Positions 22,001 to 37,000 of a DNA stretch of 64,000 nucleotides are shown here, piece by piece. Position numbers and translations under genes: made by a program. The notes below the pieces were generated by a model. It did not search any database. It was not told where the DNA came from and was given only the letters and a program-made list of their open reading frames with translations. Every line of letters begins with the position of its first letter. The stretch's first letter is position 1. The DNA comes from Valencia hispanica (Eukaryota; Chordata; Actinopteri; Cyprinodontiformes; Valenciidae), in contig OY747721.1 of the NCBI GenBank assembly GCA_963556495.2, forward strand, positions 32,939,849-33,003,848. The letters are read 5' to 3'.

Positions 22001-25000
22001 GAGGGACGCAGAGGATGATGTGGAGGTATTTGAACGACGACCTGTGCTGGGGCAGACTGGATTTAAAAACTGCTCACTAGATGGTGCTGTGGGATTATGT
22101 GTGCCTGGACGTTAAACTAACACCTGAGTTGTTGTGTTAGAACCTCTTAGTGACCTTATTCTTCGTAAATATGTGGAGTCGCTTCACAAATGTCACTTTG
22201 TGCGCCTTAAACATCTCAGGAATCGGAGCAGAGCTTGTTCGCATCAAAACGTCAAGCCAGAGAAGAGCGGCTCCCTTTATAACCTGCTTTTGATCTGATA
22301 AGCTAAAGAGTCTAAGATAACAACACTTGGAACGATTTCTCAAAATTCATGCGCTGACACGTTTCAGATTGTTCACCGGGAGCAGAAGCCCCACTTACAC
22401 ATAGTCATGTTTTACTTTTTTTGTGTGCTTCAGAGGAAGATAAGTCGATGCATTTATGTTGGCATGTTTTTATCTGATCTGCTTTGATGTATGGGGTCTT
22501 GCTTAAAGCTGTAGAAAGCCAATGTTTTGCGCTGGTTAGGATTCCTGCTCATTAATCGACATGAGGAGAATGGATGCTTGTTGACTCTGTCTGCTAGCTC
22601 CTATTATCTGATGGATGAAGTGTTCGCTGCAGCTTGCTGTTGTGAAACTTCTGTAGAACATTTTCTGTTTAATATGACATTGATTTGTTTTACGTTCGGT
22701 TTGGCCATTTGTGGGCAGGGTAGAGTCTTGTGGGTCTCAGAAAGAGGAGTAGCCTTGAGTGGAAACAGTGTTTGTATTGCGCCATAGGGAATTTATACTA
22801 ATAAATTGTGCTTTATTTTTAAATTCTTAGGATGGTGTTTTAATCAAAACAATATTGAACAAACCACAAAAAGCATGTTTCAGCCTATTGAATAAACATA
22901 ATGAGCATATCTGTCTATTGCAGTAAAAAAAATATCTCTTTCAAATTCCAATATTGCAGATCTTGACTAACAATTGAAAGCCCTTTTTAAGATGCAAACA
23001 AAAATTAGATGCTGAAGAGTTTATCTCTTTGTCATTTCGCACTTTTGCAGCTTTGTTCATTTCATTCTTTCTTGGGTTTTTTTATTATTTTTTTTATGCA
23101 GCTGCATTTTCTTATGGATCATCTGTCCATTTATATCTACCTTGTTTTTGTACTCTTTTTGACAACCAATGACATATGAGCAATTTTCTACTATCAAATC
23201 ATTGTCCACTGTGAGGAAATTCTATCCATCTACCAGCAGGAGGAGGTATATAGATGGTTTGAAGTCCCAAATGGGGAACAGAGCCATAATCAAAAGGAAA
23301 AGGGGTAAAATATAAAATCTTCTGAAAATGATTGGTGAGGATATACTTAAGATTATAATTCATCAAAATACTTAATGAATCCATATTATTTAGTGAATAT
23401 ATGTCATCTGAGATGTTGAGAGGATCATTACTATTTGATATGTTGTGCAGCTGTAGTATAACTATAAATACAGCCATTATTTTTAGAAAGTATCGACACA
23501 CCGATATATCGCTATATGTTATGTCACAGTATTGTCAATATTTAAAAGCAATGTATCTATTTTTTATTTTTTAGAATTTGAATGGAACCATTAATGATGG
23601 CAGTAATATAGGCAACGTCCACACGAAGCCGGTGCGTTCCCTTTCCGATAATTTTTTTTTCTCGTTCTAAAAAAGAATTCCATAAACACGGCGTCGCCTC
23701 AAGAAATATCTGTGTACACACGAAACCACTGAAACCGAGTGAAAACGGTGTAGTATATATGCCAGACCAGTATGGGGTGCTGTAATTCTGCCACAGAGAT
23801 GCACTATACACGGAGAAGAAGACTTTGAGCATGCGCATAACCTTGCGCGTTGTATACCAACCAAGAAGAATATATTTATAACAGAGCAATAGATTTTGCT
23901 GTAATAAAGCTAGTAGCCTTAGTAGCTTCTGCAGCACGAACAAAATCATGTAGTACGCCATTATTGTTGTTGCAGTTACGTGTGACGCAGCCGAAACGTG
24001 ATGTGATGACATCATCGTTTCACAAAATATACGGATTGGCTGTACACACGAAACCGCAACAGTGTCGTTTTCAGATTTATCCACTTTGGGACCCGGTTTC
24101 AAAAAATAGCGGTTTCTGTCTCTGAAAACGCCAGATCCGTGTGGACGAAGAGCTGATACGATAAAAAATTTATACGTATACAGTGAAACCCGTCTCCGTG
24201 TGGACGGGCCCTAAAATTATGCCTGGTAGTTGGTGGCTGTTTTCACCTTCTTCGTTCCAGTGGATCAACTAGGTTTAGTAATTAAACTGGATGTGTTAAA
24301 GTATGAAACTGGTTGGAGTGTTTAGAATGCTGGGACAGTTTTTCTATGTTAAATTTAGTTTAAAAAAATAACAATAAATAGTCGTACTCATAGTATCGCA
24401 ATATATCGTATACCCTGTATTGGGATAGAAATCGTATTACCTGATTCTTGCCAATACACATCCCTATTTTTGAGAATGTACAGAAACGATGGGCCTTGAC
24501 ACAAATCTGTTGTGTGAAAGAGCTTTAATGTGTTAGAGATGGCCAAAAAGGAACCCAAGCACCAACCAGTAGGGGTTTGTAGCTAATTGCTTCAAGTATG
24601 TCTTAGTTTTATACATATGTTCATGATGGTAAAATAATAGTAGATTACTAGATCTTTAAACACTTTGCCAGAATCAACTCAAGCTCAGCTTATTATTGAA
24701 ACCAAACTGCTTTGGTGTGCACTTATTCAACATAACATAATCAATCATCCCATCTTTAAATGTGTTCTTGCCCATCACAACCAGCATTCTTCTCAAATAG
24801 GTCTAACACAACATTACTACCTGCAACATTTTTGTAAAAGCTTAGTTTAACATGTCTGTCATTCTCAAATAGTTGTAAAATGTAAATATTTAACCACTCG
24901 ACTGGATTGTAATAGAAGATATCCACTAATGTTATTTCTGATCAAAAAGAAAGTTCCGCTTTCCGGATGAGTTTCTTTCCCAGTCTTCCTTGATGCCTGG

Positions 25001-28000
25001 CGATGGACCCGTCTACCCCACCTCACAGCGTCATAGCGACCGTGGATCCTGCAAAGATGAGGATCATCCTGGGACAAAACAACTGTACTGTTCACATTTG
25101 TATGTTGGGATATTCACCTCCAGATATCAACAGGGGATATTCTTGTTCCTTTGTTTCATCTTTCAAGCAAGCAATATGAAAATTCACATTTTCATATATT
25201 TACATTAGTTTGATATTTTGGAGTTTATATTTTTTAAATAAAAACCCAAATAAATAATCGTATTTATTTTGAACTTTCCGTCTCCACTTGCTCTCTAAGG
25301 ATTATGGTATCATTAATTGGTATCATGTGCAGTATAGAAAGGAATGCTGCTTATCTCCTGATTAGGTGGTAAACCAGTAAAATGAATCTTTCTTTTGTCA
25401 TATTCCTGTCAAATATATTTACATTTAGGAAATCCAGGTTTTACCAAAGTTTCCTTTCTCCAGAAATTCTTCAGGTTTTTAGAGGGTAACTTTACTGGAT
25501 GTTATTACTAAAATGTTAAAGTTTTAAGTAAATTTAATTAGAGATGCACCAATCAGTGCCAAAACCTACAGTTGAACCCAAAATTATCCACATCCCTGGC
25601 AGATTTAGATTTTCAAATGAAATGAGACGGGCATCTCTCAAAAGATAATGTAAGAGAAATGTCAAATAAAAAACAAAATTTGTATTAATGTAGATTGTAT
25701 TAAAAAGTCACTTGTTACCCTATCTATACCATTTTCAAAAATAAATGAGAAAATCTTTGTTGGCATTAAAGCGAACAAACCTTTCTTAAAATTACTGGTA
25801 CTTCCCACTGGTATTGTGATGATTTATCTATGATGATGAGCTCCTGAGGTAGGAAGACCTATGTTCTATCACGAGACTCTTTAGCTCCTCCACAGATTGT
25901 CAGATTCTCATCAAAAACGTTAATATTACTTCCAGTCACAAGAAACCTGTTGGTAACCTTAAGAGACAGCTGTAAACCAAAATCTGGCATGGGTGTGAAT
26001 ACATTTACGATCAACTGTATATTCCAAAGTTTTTTGTCTCAAACCATATATCATTAAATACAGCAGCTTATATTACTAAAACATCTGTATAATTTCTCTG
26101 GAGAGAGATTTGACCTTTAGCTTAATTCTAAGACTTTCAATAAGCCTCCGTAACCTCCAGTCCCAACGTGTTCACTGAAAAACTGAACTTAAAAAGATCA
26201 AACGGAGTGACTTTTTTGTATTCCGTTTAGTCTTTCTGTTACCTGTGAAAAGTCTCGCTTTCTCACAGTAGACTTGTAGTCAACACCGCCTAAACCGAGA
26301 CCAAGACACTACCAAGACCAAGACAGACCATGTCAATACCAAGACCAAGTCGAGACCGGAGAAAGAAAAGAAAATACTAGTGTTGAAGCTACGCAATAGC
26401 TTGTATGAACAGCAGCATACTAGGGTTCAGCCACAGTTTACATTCAATACATATTAGATGGTATTACTTCAACTACAGGCAATACAGAGACAGACCATGT
26501 CATGTGTGTGACTGAGCTCACTGTAAATGTTTTTGCAGACTGGGTGAGATCAACTATGTGTAGCAATTGTATGATGGCTGTTACTGCACTAGACTTGTAG
26601 TCAAGACTAGGCATGGTTCGGTATGAGATTCTGACGGTATGATAACCGTGGGCTTTACGCTGCAGCTTCGTGAGGGATCTTTACTTTCTCCCTGACGAGA
26701 CGTCACATAAAAAAAAACAAAAAAAAAAACGCTTGTACCGCAGGGACAATATGACGGAAAATCTTTAGTGGTTTTGAAACCTTGACTTTTTCATACCGCG
26801 GTATACCTTGAAACCGGTAACCGGCCCATGTCTAGTCAAGACCGCCTAAACCGAGACCAAGACACTACCAAGACCAGAGGGTATCAAGACCAAGACAAAA
26901 CCAAGACCAAAGACCGTGACAAGACCGAAACCACGTAAAAGTGGTCTCGAGACCAAGACCGGTCTCGAGACATACATCACTATCTCACAGCCTGAAAGAA
27001 CCACAGATGCGTCTCGGCTCATTGTAGAAAATGGTTTTCTCTTAAATAGCTCCTTACATCGCTGTGCTTCCTTTGACTTTATTTGTAAGCCCTGTACTGC
27101 TACTGAAAGTGTTTGACCTGAGTCTGTTTTCAGTAACAACGCTCACACTGAAGAGTATTGTTGCTAACAATAAAATAACAAAATGTGTGATTTTTCTGGT
27201 TTCTATGGCAACACTGTACCTCACTGGGATACCGAATGTAGATAAAAAAAAAAAAAGGTGTAGCTTGTTTGTGCGATGGTGAAACCAAACAAGACTGTGT
27301 ATTCTGCCATCTTTAGAGCATTCTTCTACCTCTTTCAAGCATGCGTTCGAGGCTGAATTGATAGTGACTTTATGAAACATCTGACACCATTTGAACTTTC
27401 TTATTCAAAAATAAGAATGTGATCAAGTTTTATTTGCTTGATCGAAGTATAGGTGGTAGGGTTTTATACAGATGACAAGATGGCTGAAAGATGTTCACAG
27501 AGGAGTGATTTATTATTGGTAGAAAGGCTGGCTAATGTCTGTCTTCATGGCATGTTTTATTTTTTTATGTTGTAACTGTGCCTCTACGTTAGGTAAGGGT
27601 GAGCTGAATGTCAGGCAGCGATCGATGAATTGTGAACAATTTGCCTAGCGCCAATTATCTTGGCTGGATTTATATTCTCAGTTTGGCCCGCGAGCTCCGC
27701 TGAACTTTGTCCTCCTCCTTTCTCCCGGTGTGCACGATTCTTTGATGTGCCCGTGTGGTTGCTAGGCGATGGCTCAGGTCCTGTGAATAACAGCACTGTG
27801 CTGTTTTGAACCTGGGTTACCTTCAGGGTGCTGGCACAGCACATATTTTAGAGATTGTACAAGACTCCCCTAGCCCGTGCCAAGGCATTCTCTGGAGGCT
27901 GAACACGTTTACAATCCTTTATACCTCCTAGGAACCGTTCTGCACTAGGCTTCAACTGGGGCACTTCTGGGATTTGTTTTGACCCAATTAAAATGAGCTT

Positions 28001-31000
28001 TTATACCAAACTTTGTTTTATTATTTTTTTTTATTTTACACAAGCTTGAGTTATGTGGGAAATTAGCCAGTCTCTGTTGGACTGTAATTAACTATGTTCA
28101 TCTTCCCCTCTTCTCCTGCTTATATCTCCTAACACAGGGTGTAATTATTATTGGCTAGATTTGTTTTCTGGCTCAATTAAAATCTAAATATACTGCTATG
28201 TTTCTCCCCTCCTCCTCCCTCCTGTCCCTTTTTTATTACAGGCATCAGAAGCAGAGAAGATGGACCCCAATGAGCTTGTTGGTGAGTAATTTATAATACT
28301 GACAACTTCAAAAAGGATTAACAGGCTCATAATTCTCAATAAATGTACCCTTGAAATGTTTCTCACAAGCTGGGATGGGATATAATGTACTTTATTGCCA
28401 AACCTATTCACTTGTCTGTCTTCACACACACAAACTTGAGTTACACCCCATTCTCAGTCTATAGGGTTTAATAAAATCTCCGCTCACTCTTTTAAGCTGT
28501 AATAGCTTCAACTCTTCCGGGGACTTTTTCCACAAGATTTAGTTTTTTTTGTTTTTTGTTTGTTTTTTTTATTTATTTTATTTTAATGAGAATTTTGGAT
28601 AATTCTAACTGAAGCTCATTTGTGAAGTCAAACACTGATGTTGGTAGTTTGCTACTTCGTCAGTTCCTGAAATGACCCCGCAAACAGTCCTGTCGGGCTG
28701 TGTTTCAGAAGGGGGAGGAGGTTCGATATGTAGAATTTGTTCAGTCATGTGACAGCATTAGTAACGCAGCGCAGCGTTTTGGGGTGTTTTTAACGAGGCG
28801 GAGAAGCAATGTAGTTGGTGTGGCCGCTTTTACACGGTGTTCGAAAGGGTAGGGAGTTCTATATGATATAAATGATTAGAGCTGGGTATACATTCAAATT
28901 TTAAGAATCTATTCCGATTCTCAAGAGTTACAATCTATTATCACGATCCAATCCAATCTGTTCCAGTTCGATATTGATAGGGGTCAGTGCTATTAAAAAC
29001 GTTGGTTTTTTTTTTAGCTGTTGAGTCATTGAATTACAGTCATGTAATGAGGCAACACTGGGTGGGGTTACAGTTCACTGGGGGAAACGGCATTAACCCT
29101 TTCAGACCTAAGCCTTAAAATGACCCTCTGGACTTTTTCCTCCTAGTTTAGATGTAAAAAGGGCAAACAATGTTAAACGATTACCGTAATTTTCGAACTA
29201 TAAGCCGTTACTCTTTTCACACCCTTTGGACCCTGCGTCCTATACAACTATGTGGCTAATTTAAAGATTTTTTTTTACTGGCTAACGGCCTCCGGGGGGC
29301 GCTATAGCAGGAAGCACATGAGTGAGACAGACATGTGGGGATTATGCGGCGAAGAAGACACTACCGCTAGTTTTAATGCACACACCCTCATCATAAAAAA
29401 AAACACTTGACGAAATGCAGCTTTAAAGTTAAAGGCAATCGAGCTGGTCGTCAAATAAGGACATACAGCTACTGCAGGTAAGCTTGACATCAGTGACTAT
29501 GGTGAGACATTGGAGGAGGCAGCGGAAAGAACTGAGTCAGTATAAAAGTTTTCAGAGGAAATAAAGACACTGAAGAAGACGACTTCAGTGTCTTTAATGA
29601 GGAAGATGAAGATGGCGGCCAATGACTTTTCTGGAAGTATGTTTTATTTTCTAACAAGACATGTTACTGTTGTGTTGGTGCCGTACTGCTGATTTTCAGG
29701 CAGAGTTTGAAAAAAAGCACATCCTAAATTAAAACTAGAAAAACACTCGGAGAGCGCAGACCTCCGCCACTCATCCCCCCATGCCCATGTTGTGATCGAT
29801 TTCTAACTTTGGTACTTTTCCAATAAAATGTCTGTTAATGAGACGCATGGCTGCGCTCTTCCAGCGGAGAGCGGAGATTCGGGGCTGCTACACGAGGGGA
29901 GCGGCTCATGAGCTCTCTGACACGGGAGAGGAGTGGAGGTTAGCACCGCTGGTCGGTGAGTGGATACATGCTTCATGTCGGATCAACCCCACAATTATTT
30001 CAGTTGTTCCTGGACCCATTGGGGATATTTATTGAAAATGTCATCGAAATCCGTCCTGAACTTGTTGAGTTATGTTGCTAACAGACAGACAGACGGGCAC
30101 GAAAACATTACATCCTGGAGGAGGTGATAAAAAAATCTTTTGTGTACCGTCTTTCTGTGTAAATATCTAATGTTAAAACGTGAAAAGCTGCGACTTTTAT
30201 TCAGGTGCGCTTTATATATGTACAACATTTATTTTCTTTTAAAATTTAGCTGGTGCACCTTGTATTTAGGTGCGCTTAATAGTCCAAACATTACAGTACA
30301 TCGATTTTTGGACGTACTAACCGATTTTTAGGAATTTTTATAACAATCTATTCAGAATCAAAGAATAATTTTTTTCCAACAGAACCATATATGATATTGG
30401 TTACTGGCCATAACAGTAATATGAATATTTATATCGGCCCAGATTTTTATATCAGTGCATCCTTAATATAGGCTGCATGATTCCCCATGATAGTTACTGT
30501 GAAACAGCAGTTTGCTTTCTTAGTAAATAATCACAAAATGAATGCTGTATCTGTCTAGCTTTAAATATAAAACACGGCCTAAAAAGAAGTTGGCTGTTCT
30601 TTTCTAACTTTTGGCCAGGCAACCACTCATTCACGGCCCTCACGGAACCCTCGGCGATCGATGAGGGGAGGACAAACAGTTTAGAGCTCCATATTTTACA
30701 GTTGTTGCTTTTTTTCATGTTTGTTGCCGGTTAATTGATCATTGCCGTGTTTCCCAACCCTGGCCCTCAAGATTTTAAATGTTTCCATCAAGTCAAACCA
30801 GGTGTGCTGAAGCAGGGACACGTCTAAAACATGCAGGCCAGTGGGCCTTGAGGAGCATGCTTGAAAAACACTGGATGACTACACTGCAAGAAGAAAAACA
30901 ATAGTATTTTCCGCTACATTTCATGACATTTTGTCCCATTCATCAGTATCTTACACATTTGGTATTCTAAAGAAGCTGCAAAGCGTTTTTCCTTCAGCTT

Positions 31001-34000
31001 CACAATCATGGGCTACTTAGGTTGGTCTCTCACCTTAAATTAAACAACATACTAAATTAGGTTTTGTGCTTTTGTTTTGTAACACGTGGAAATGTGAAAG
31101 CGGGTGTGAATACTTTTGCAAGGCACTGCACGTTCTATAAGTCCATAAAAACAGGATCTTAAAGGAAATTGTTTAAACCCTGAGAGGTAAACTACTAAAT
31201 AACACCCCCTCCTGGAAGTGTATCAGAATATAGAATCTGGTGATAGGATTTTTCATGTTTTCTGGGTGGAGATGCGCTTCATAGATGATCCAATAACCCC
31301 AGCAGGTTTGAGCAGGAGACTATTTGCTAGCTCGCAAGCAGGTTGGATGATGAAGAGCTAACAAGAAGCTGCCAGTAGTTGGGGAATGATTACTCACCTG
31401 CCCAGGTGGGGATGTGTGTATCAGATCGGACAGGATATGACTGATACAGGGAGCGGTGTTTTATTCACCAGCCTGATTGTAAACCTTTCTCCTTGCTGTC
31501 TGCTGTTGCAGGCCATGCGCTGGATATGGACTAAGACGAATACAATGTAAAACAGGGCAAGCTAAATGAATTCTAGTTGCTTTTAGGGTGTAGAACACCA
31601 TCATTGTCCATGCTCTCAGATTAGGCCTGGATCTTTGATATTCCAGCGGTGGAGCTCTTCCTCTGCCGTCTTTTCCGTTAGTAAATGTCAGAGCGTTTCT
31701 GGCCTGAAGCCCCATCACCAGGCTGAAGTCTGTTCTTTGTCTGTCTGCTGAAGAGGCCGACATTGTCCGGCCGTCCCCCAAAAAAACCCCTCGAGCCACA
31801 GATTGCGCCTTTCTTTCTGGAAGACAGATGGTCATTTGGAAACGAACTACAATCTTTTCTCTGTATTTTACGGTCTTCTAAATGTGCCTCTGCTGTGTAC
31901 AAGTATTTTTCTCAGTCGGGGCTGACTTATAAACACGGTTATTTATTACACGCTGTGATTTATCGATTATCGCCCTGCCAAAGTGAGGCAACAGACTTTT
32001 TTTAATGCTTAAACGAGCGAGTTCAGCAAGGCTGCAGGGTTCTCTAGTAAATCTCACGTTGTCATAGGAGGATTATCGGCCTTTTTCGATGGTAAAGCCT
32101 GCTTCAGATGCACTGTGAAAGTGCCGATCTGCGTTTAATGAAGTACCATGCCACCACCTAATGCTTGAGTCATCAGACCTGTTGTGTCAGGCTTTTGTTT
32201 TCGCTAGAGGCAACAGCTTTTCAGATGAGCATTATTACCCATGTTCCAATGCTTCTGTTTCACTAACATATTGTTTGCATAAACCTGTATAGGCATGTGT
32301 GGGCATTATGTTTCTGCCTAATCAGCAAAAGAAACCCCTTGTCCCAATGGAGGGCGATAGATAATACATTCGTCAGGTAAAGATTAGACCCCAGAGGGAG
32401 GCAATGCTCCTTCTGGGGAGATCAGCATGGCGAGTCGGCCTCCACACGTTGGATTCTTTGGTTCCAGGTATTCAGTAGACAAAGGAAAACATCAGAGCTT
32501 CCAAGGGAGGGCCTCTTGGAGGTGTGTTTGACGGCCACAGCGTCCTTTAGCAATAACACCTTAAAGTTAACCCCGCACGTTCGGGCTCCAGAGTACCGGC
32601 CCATACCTAGTCCAGACCCTGAATGCAGCTTGTATATTGGACCCTAAGCCGGTTGGTCACAACTACAAATCACACCAAAGGCAGCATTAACAATGACTGC
32701 TTCAAGTGCAAATTCTTGACTTAATTGAAAGCCTTGTGTTTTAGTGGAATTTTCCTCCAATTTTTTTATTAAAATGTTTAGCACAGACCAAGACAGCACT
32801 TCAGAAAATGATCTTCTCATGTTCAGTCAAGTTTTAACCTGTCTTATGTTCCTCGTTGAACGTCAGCAGCCTCAACCTTCTGCTATTACAGATCCACACA
32901 CACCTACAGCACTTCTTTACTGACAGCTCTGAGCAAAGGCGAGGACTTGTGTGTGTGTCTGTGATGGAGAAATAGCAGTGACACTAAGGAATGCCTGGCC
33001 TGGAGTCAGGGGAAGCAGAGGCAGAAAAGCAAAACAAGGGACCGGTCCAAAAGGAGGGAAAGGAGCCTCCCTTCTCCGTACAAGCCCCAACAACAGCCAC
33101 TCCCTGGCTGGGACGTGCACTCATCATACCACACCGCGCTGTAAAACCTGCACTGAGAGACCATGCTGCACAGGAATTCCCCACTGCTATTACAGGGTAT
33201 CCACGGGGTCTGGAAAAACAGTAAAAGTTGATCAACTGATTTAAGGGGAAATATTCCCTTAAAAAAGTCTTAGATCAATTGTGTAAAGTCTTAAATTTGG
33301 TTAGTATTGACATGTTTTCAAAATAAGTGTGTTTATCAAAGATAGATGCTTGTAAACTAATAAAATGAAATTATTTTTTGTTCTTTTATGCCGGCTGTTT
33401 GCTCAAGTTCCTGTACCACGTGGCTTTACTTACTATCGCTACAGACGTGACGTATGCCGCAAATTTACAGTCCCGCGAAGCGATACAATACTACCGAAAA
33501 CTGCGTACATTAGCTGATTCTTCGCTAGAAGTTGAGGATTTTAAACGGTGGTTGAAGCCTGTGGCAGAAAACAACAGGGAAGTAGAATGGTGTTGCTGCT
33601 ATGGCCATCAATGCAGTCAAATCGCCGTGTGGTGAATGGAGCTTGCCACAAAACCGCCGCCATTAGCCGCCGCAAACATCCGCACCGATCAAACCGCAGT
33701 TTTTTGTTCTAAAGCTGCTACTGAGACAGCAGGAGCAACACCTGTGAGCACACCACTCCACAACGCAACTACCTCCACAGCTATGACTTAGGCTCCGTCG
33801 TCTGCCTCATCCGACCTCAGAGTGGCGCTAGTGGGCACACACCAGCACTCGCTGAAGTTTCACGAGGGAATAAATCGGTCTTTCCAGGCTATGTTTCCAG
33901 ATTCGGCCATTGCAAAAATAACAATTAAATAGTCTAGTATTAATGAACTAATACTTTATCAGTGGATTGCAACAAAGTCTTGATTTTATTTTAGAAGGTC

Positions 34001-37000
34001 TTGAAGTTTTGAAAAGGTATTAAAATAATTTTTAAGATCCCTGTATATACCGCATATTAATATAACACACATCGACTCCATGTTCACCATGTTCTTCAAG
34101 CATGTCGATGCTTCTTGCATGTGAGGACAAGCTGAACCATAGAAGGACTCATTTTTGTTTTGTGTGTGTGTGTGTTTGTCTCGTCAGCGCTCTTCTCGGA
34201 GAAGGTGAGGAACATGTCCCCTAATGAAATCCGAATCCCACCCGAACCAGCAGGACGCTGCTCGAGTCAACTACAGGTACCCTGCCCTAATGTCAAACCC
34301 TTAGATAAGCAATAACCATGACCAAATAAACACATATTTACTGCCGCTATGGTCTGGTATGAGTAAGTTTAACATGAGTTAAAGTTATCAGGGTAGAGGA
34401 GTAAGGGTGTGGTTGTCTGGGGTTAGTTTAAGAGAATCCTTATTGGCTGTGTTGTGCCTGCGGGCTCCTTAAAGTGCCGAATAAACACTTTCACAGACTG
34501 ATTGCTGAATCCTATTACCTAGTGAGAACCTAACCCTGGTTTCTGCAGCATTTACTTCAGTAGATCTTGACATTTGAAAGCAGTAGACCCAAAGCTGTGT
34601 CATATTTACAAAAGCTGAATGTGTGTGCTCAAAATGCACTGTTCTGCATACCTAATGAGTAGGTTAGCAGCTTTAATGGCTCCCTCTGGGTACAGAAATA
34701 TATTTTGGTGGCTACATAAATTCTGTGTCTCCCCTTTAATTAGAGCAGTGTCTTCCTCAGTCACCTCCGCTCTCTTCCTGCCTTTTCGCTGCTCTTTTGG
34801 TGCCTTGCTGCTCCGTTTTCTGCCTTGTGAGGTGTTAAGGCAGGTCAGGACACACAGCTGACTCCAATTGTACAGCAAACATAATCGCCCGAGGTGCCAC
34901 CACTCCTCCCCCACCTGAGTGATGAACATCAGATGATTCACACGAACAACCTTCACGTCCCCGCCCTCAGGTCACGGTAGCGTCTAGCTTAGGTTTTAGC
35001 ATTAAACTGCCGTTTTCTTATTAACGTTGCTGGGACGGATCAAAGGGTTTTTCCATGATTATACCCTGACCTTGTATCTAAAAGTAACTTCGACCCAGGC
35101 TGAAAGCGTAACGAGTTACCGCTGGAAGTGAGACGTTCTATAAGTGCTGGCAAAAATAATAGAGAATTTTTACCCTTGGGGAATGTTGTTTACATTTATT
35201 TTGAATAAATGAATAAAAATCTTGGATTCGACATTGAGCTTTATCAGGTTACGGCTGAACCTTCTGGCTTAGTGAAATAAGCCTAAAGAATAAAACTGGA
35301 AATAAATCAAATGTCTAAAGAAAGGCTCGAGGAGGTATCCTGATCAGATGCTCGAAGCAACTTGGTGGGGAGAAGAAGAAGCTTTTCTTTGGGCCTCCCC
35401 TCTGCCCACATCCAAGCCTGACTCCGTTCAGTCTATGGAGGAAGCTCATTTCAGCTGCTTGCTTCTCGTTCTTTCAGCCAACATCTCATGACCATTGTAT
35501 AGAAGGGTAATTTGAGAGTTTTTCTTTGTTGCTCACCTCTTTCTTCACCATAATGGACCAGAGCAGCTAATGCATCATCGAACGCAATACCCCAATCTGT
35601 GTGACCATCTTCTGCTCCAGCGTACCACCACGGCACCAAGATGCTTGAGGCAAGGGCTTCCAACCCGACCTGAAGGGAGCAGTCGTCCGAGTGGCTTCAC
35701 ACTCTGCCGCTAGCTGCAACCAGCACACACCCGAAGGTCATGGTGTGAAGCAGAGGTCGCTATAATTTTATGTCGTCCGTCATTTTGACTGACGCTTCAG
35801 TTTTTAAAATAACAAGGACATATTCCGTAGTATTTCATTTTAATTAATATTCAATCCGAACAAACTGAACAGAGAATCCACATCGTGCCATCACACGTAA
35901 CCTGAACTCTGTACATAAAGTTCAAAATGTCCGCGCGCCTGCACCCAGTGCCGTGAATTGGTGGTGACATTTCCAATCTGTCAAAATGACCAATGGCTTT
36001 CCGATTTTTTTCCGTCATCAAAAAAAAAAAAAAAAAGTCGAATTGGAAAAATAGTCTGTTAACATTATCTCTGGTGTGAAGACATAAAAAACAAGTCATC
36101 TGTAAAAGAAAAATGAGACTCTGAGGTTTCCCAAATCAGATACCCTCCTCTCCACGACTATCCCTGTCCATGAACACTGCTAGAGGGATTGGTGACAAGT
36201 CCTCAAAACACAGGTTAACTGGAAAACTGGAGAGAGTGATGATCTGGTCCATGGTTTTAACGCCAGGATGAACGTTACACTGGGTCCTCCTGAATCCAGG
36301 TTCCACAATCAGTCGACGCTTCCTCTCCCAAAACACTAGAACATCCTGAATCATCAACTTCCTCGTTCCAATTGCTGCTAATGAATGCTTTTTCAGGATA
36401 AGGATACTTCAGGAAAAGCAGCTCCATGAGCAGGCTGATGAAAAATGAGTAATCATCAACTCTAATTGATCATGTTTGCAAACCCCAAAGACTGCTTGAT
36501 TGAGATTGTTCATCAGTAAATGAAGCGTTTACGTTTGAATAAATCCCATCATTGTCCAATATTCAGCAGCAGCGCCATTGCTCTGTCTAGTGCTGCTGCT
36601 GTAGAGTACCCATGTTTTATTTTAGAGCTATATTTTTTTGTGAACCTCCCACTGCAAGTCAGATGTTTTAGCCATAAAAAAATATGATAATTAAAAAATA
36701 TATATTTTCCTTATCCTCGCTATAAAATATTGTGATTTAAAGTGTAAAGTCCATATACCGAAGCCTTAATGGACAGCAATCAATCCAAATCCCAATCTAG
36801 TAATAAAAAAATAAAAAAAATCTGGTGGAAATTTGAAGAAAATTGTGCTCAATGTTGCAAATATCGGAACAGCTATATGAGAATATTGGAATGTGATTGA
36901 GGAAGCTTATTGGTTTACATTATTACTCATACCTTAAAGAGTTCAAGCAGACAGAAAAAGTACAAACTGAAATGCTTATGACCCTAGATTCCCACTTTTT

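Larger units (their letters stand above)
28878..30380. mobile_element. hAT-like element interrupted by a pogo-like MITE
   Basis: The left part (28878-29030) starts AGAGCTGGGTATACATTC and contains GATTCTCAAGAGTTACAATC. The right part (30298-30380) holds CGATTTTTGGACGTACTAAC and TCTATTCAGAATCAAAGAAT. These are halves of a common fish repeat with GAATCGATTC-like cores. The middle is other repeat sequence. Confidence 0.45.

Noticed and set aside
23557..24102. 181-aa - strand frame
   Set aside because: Lies wholly across a MITE with inverted ends; no recognisable domain.
31461..31835. 124-aa - strand frame in sap30bp intron 4
   Set aside because: No family resemblance and no supporting exon structure.
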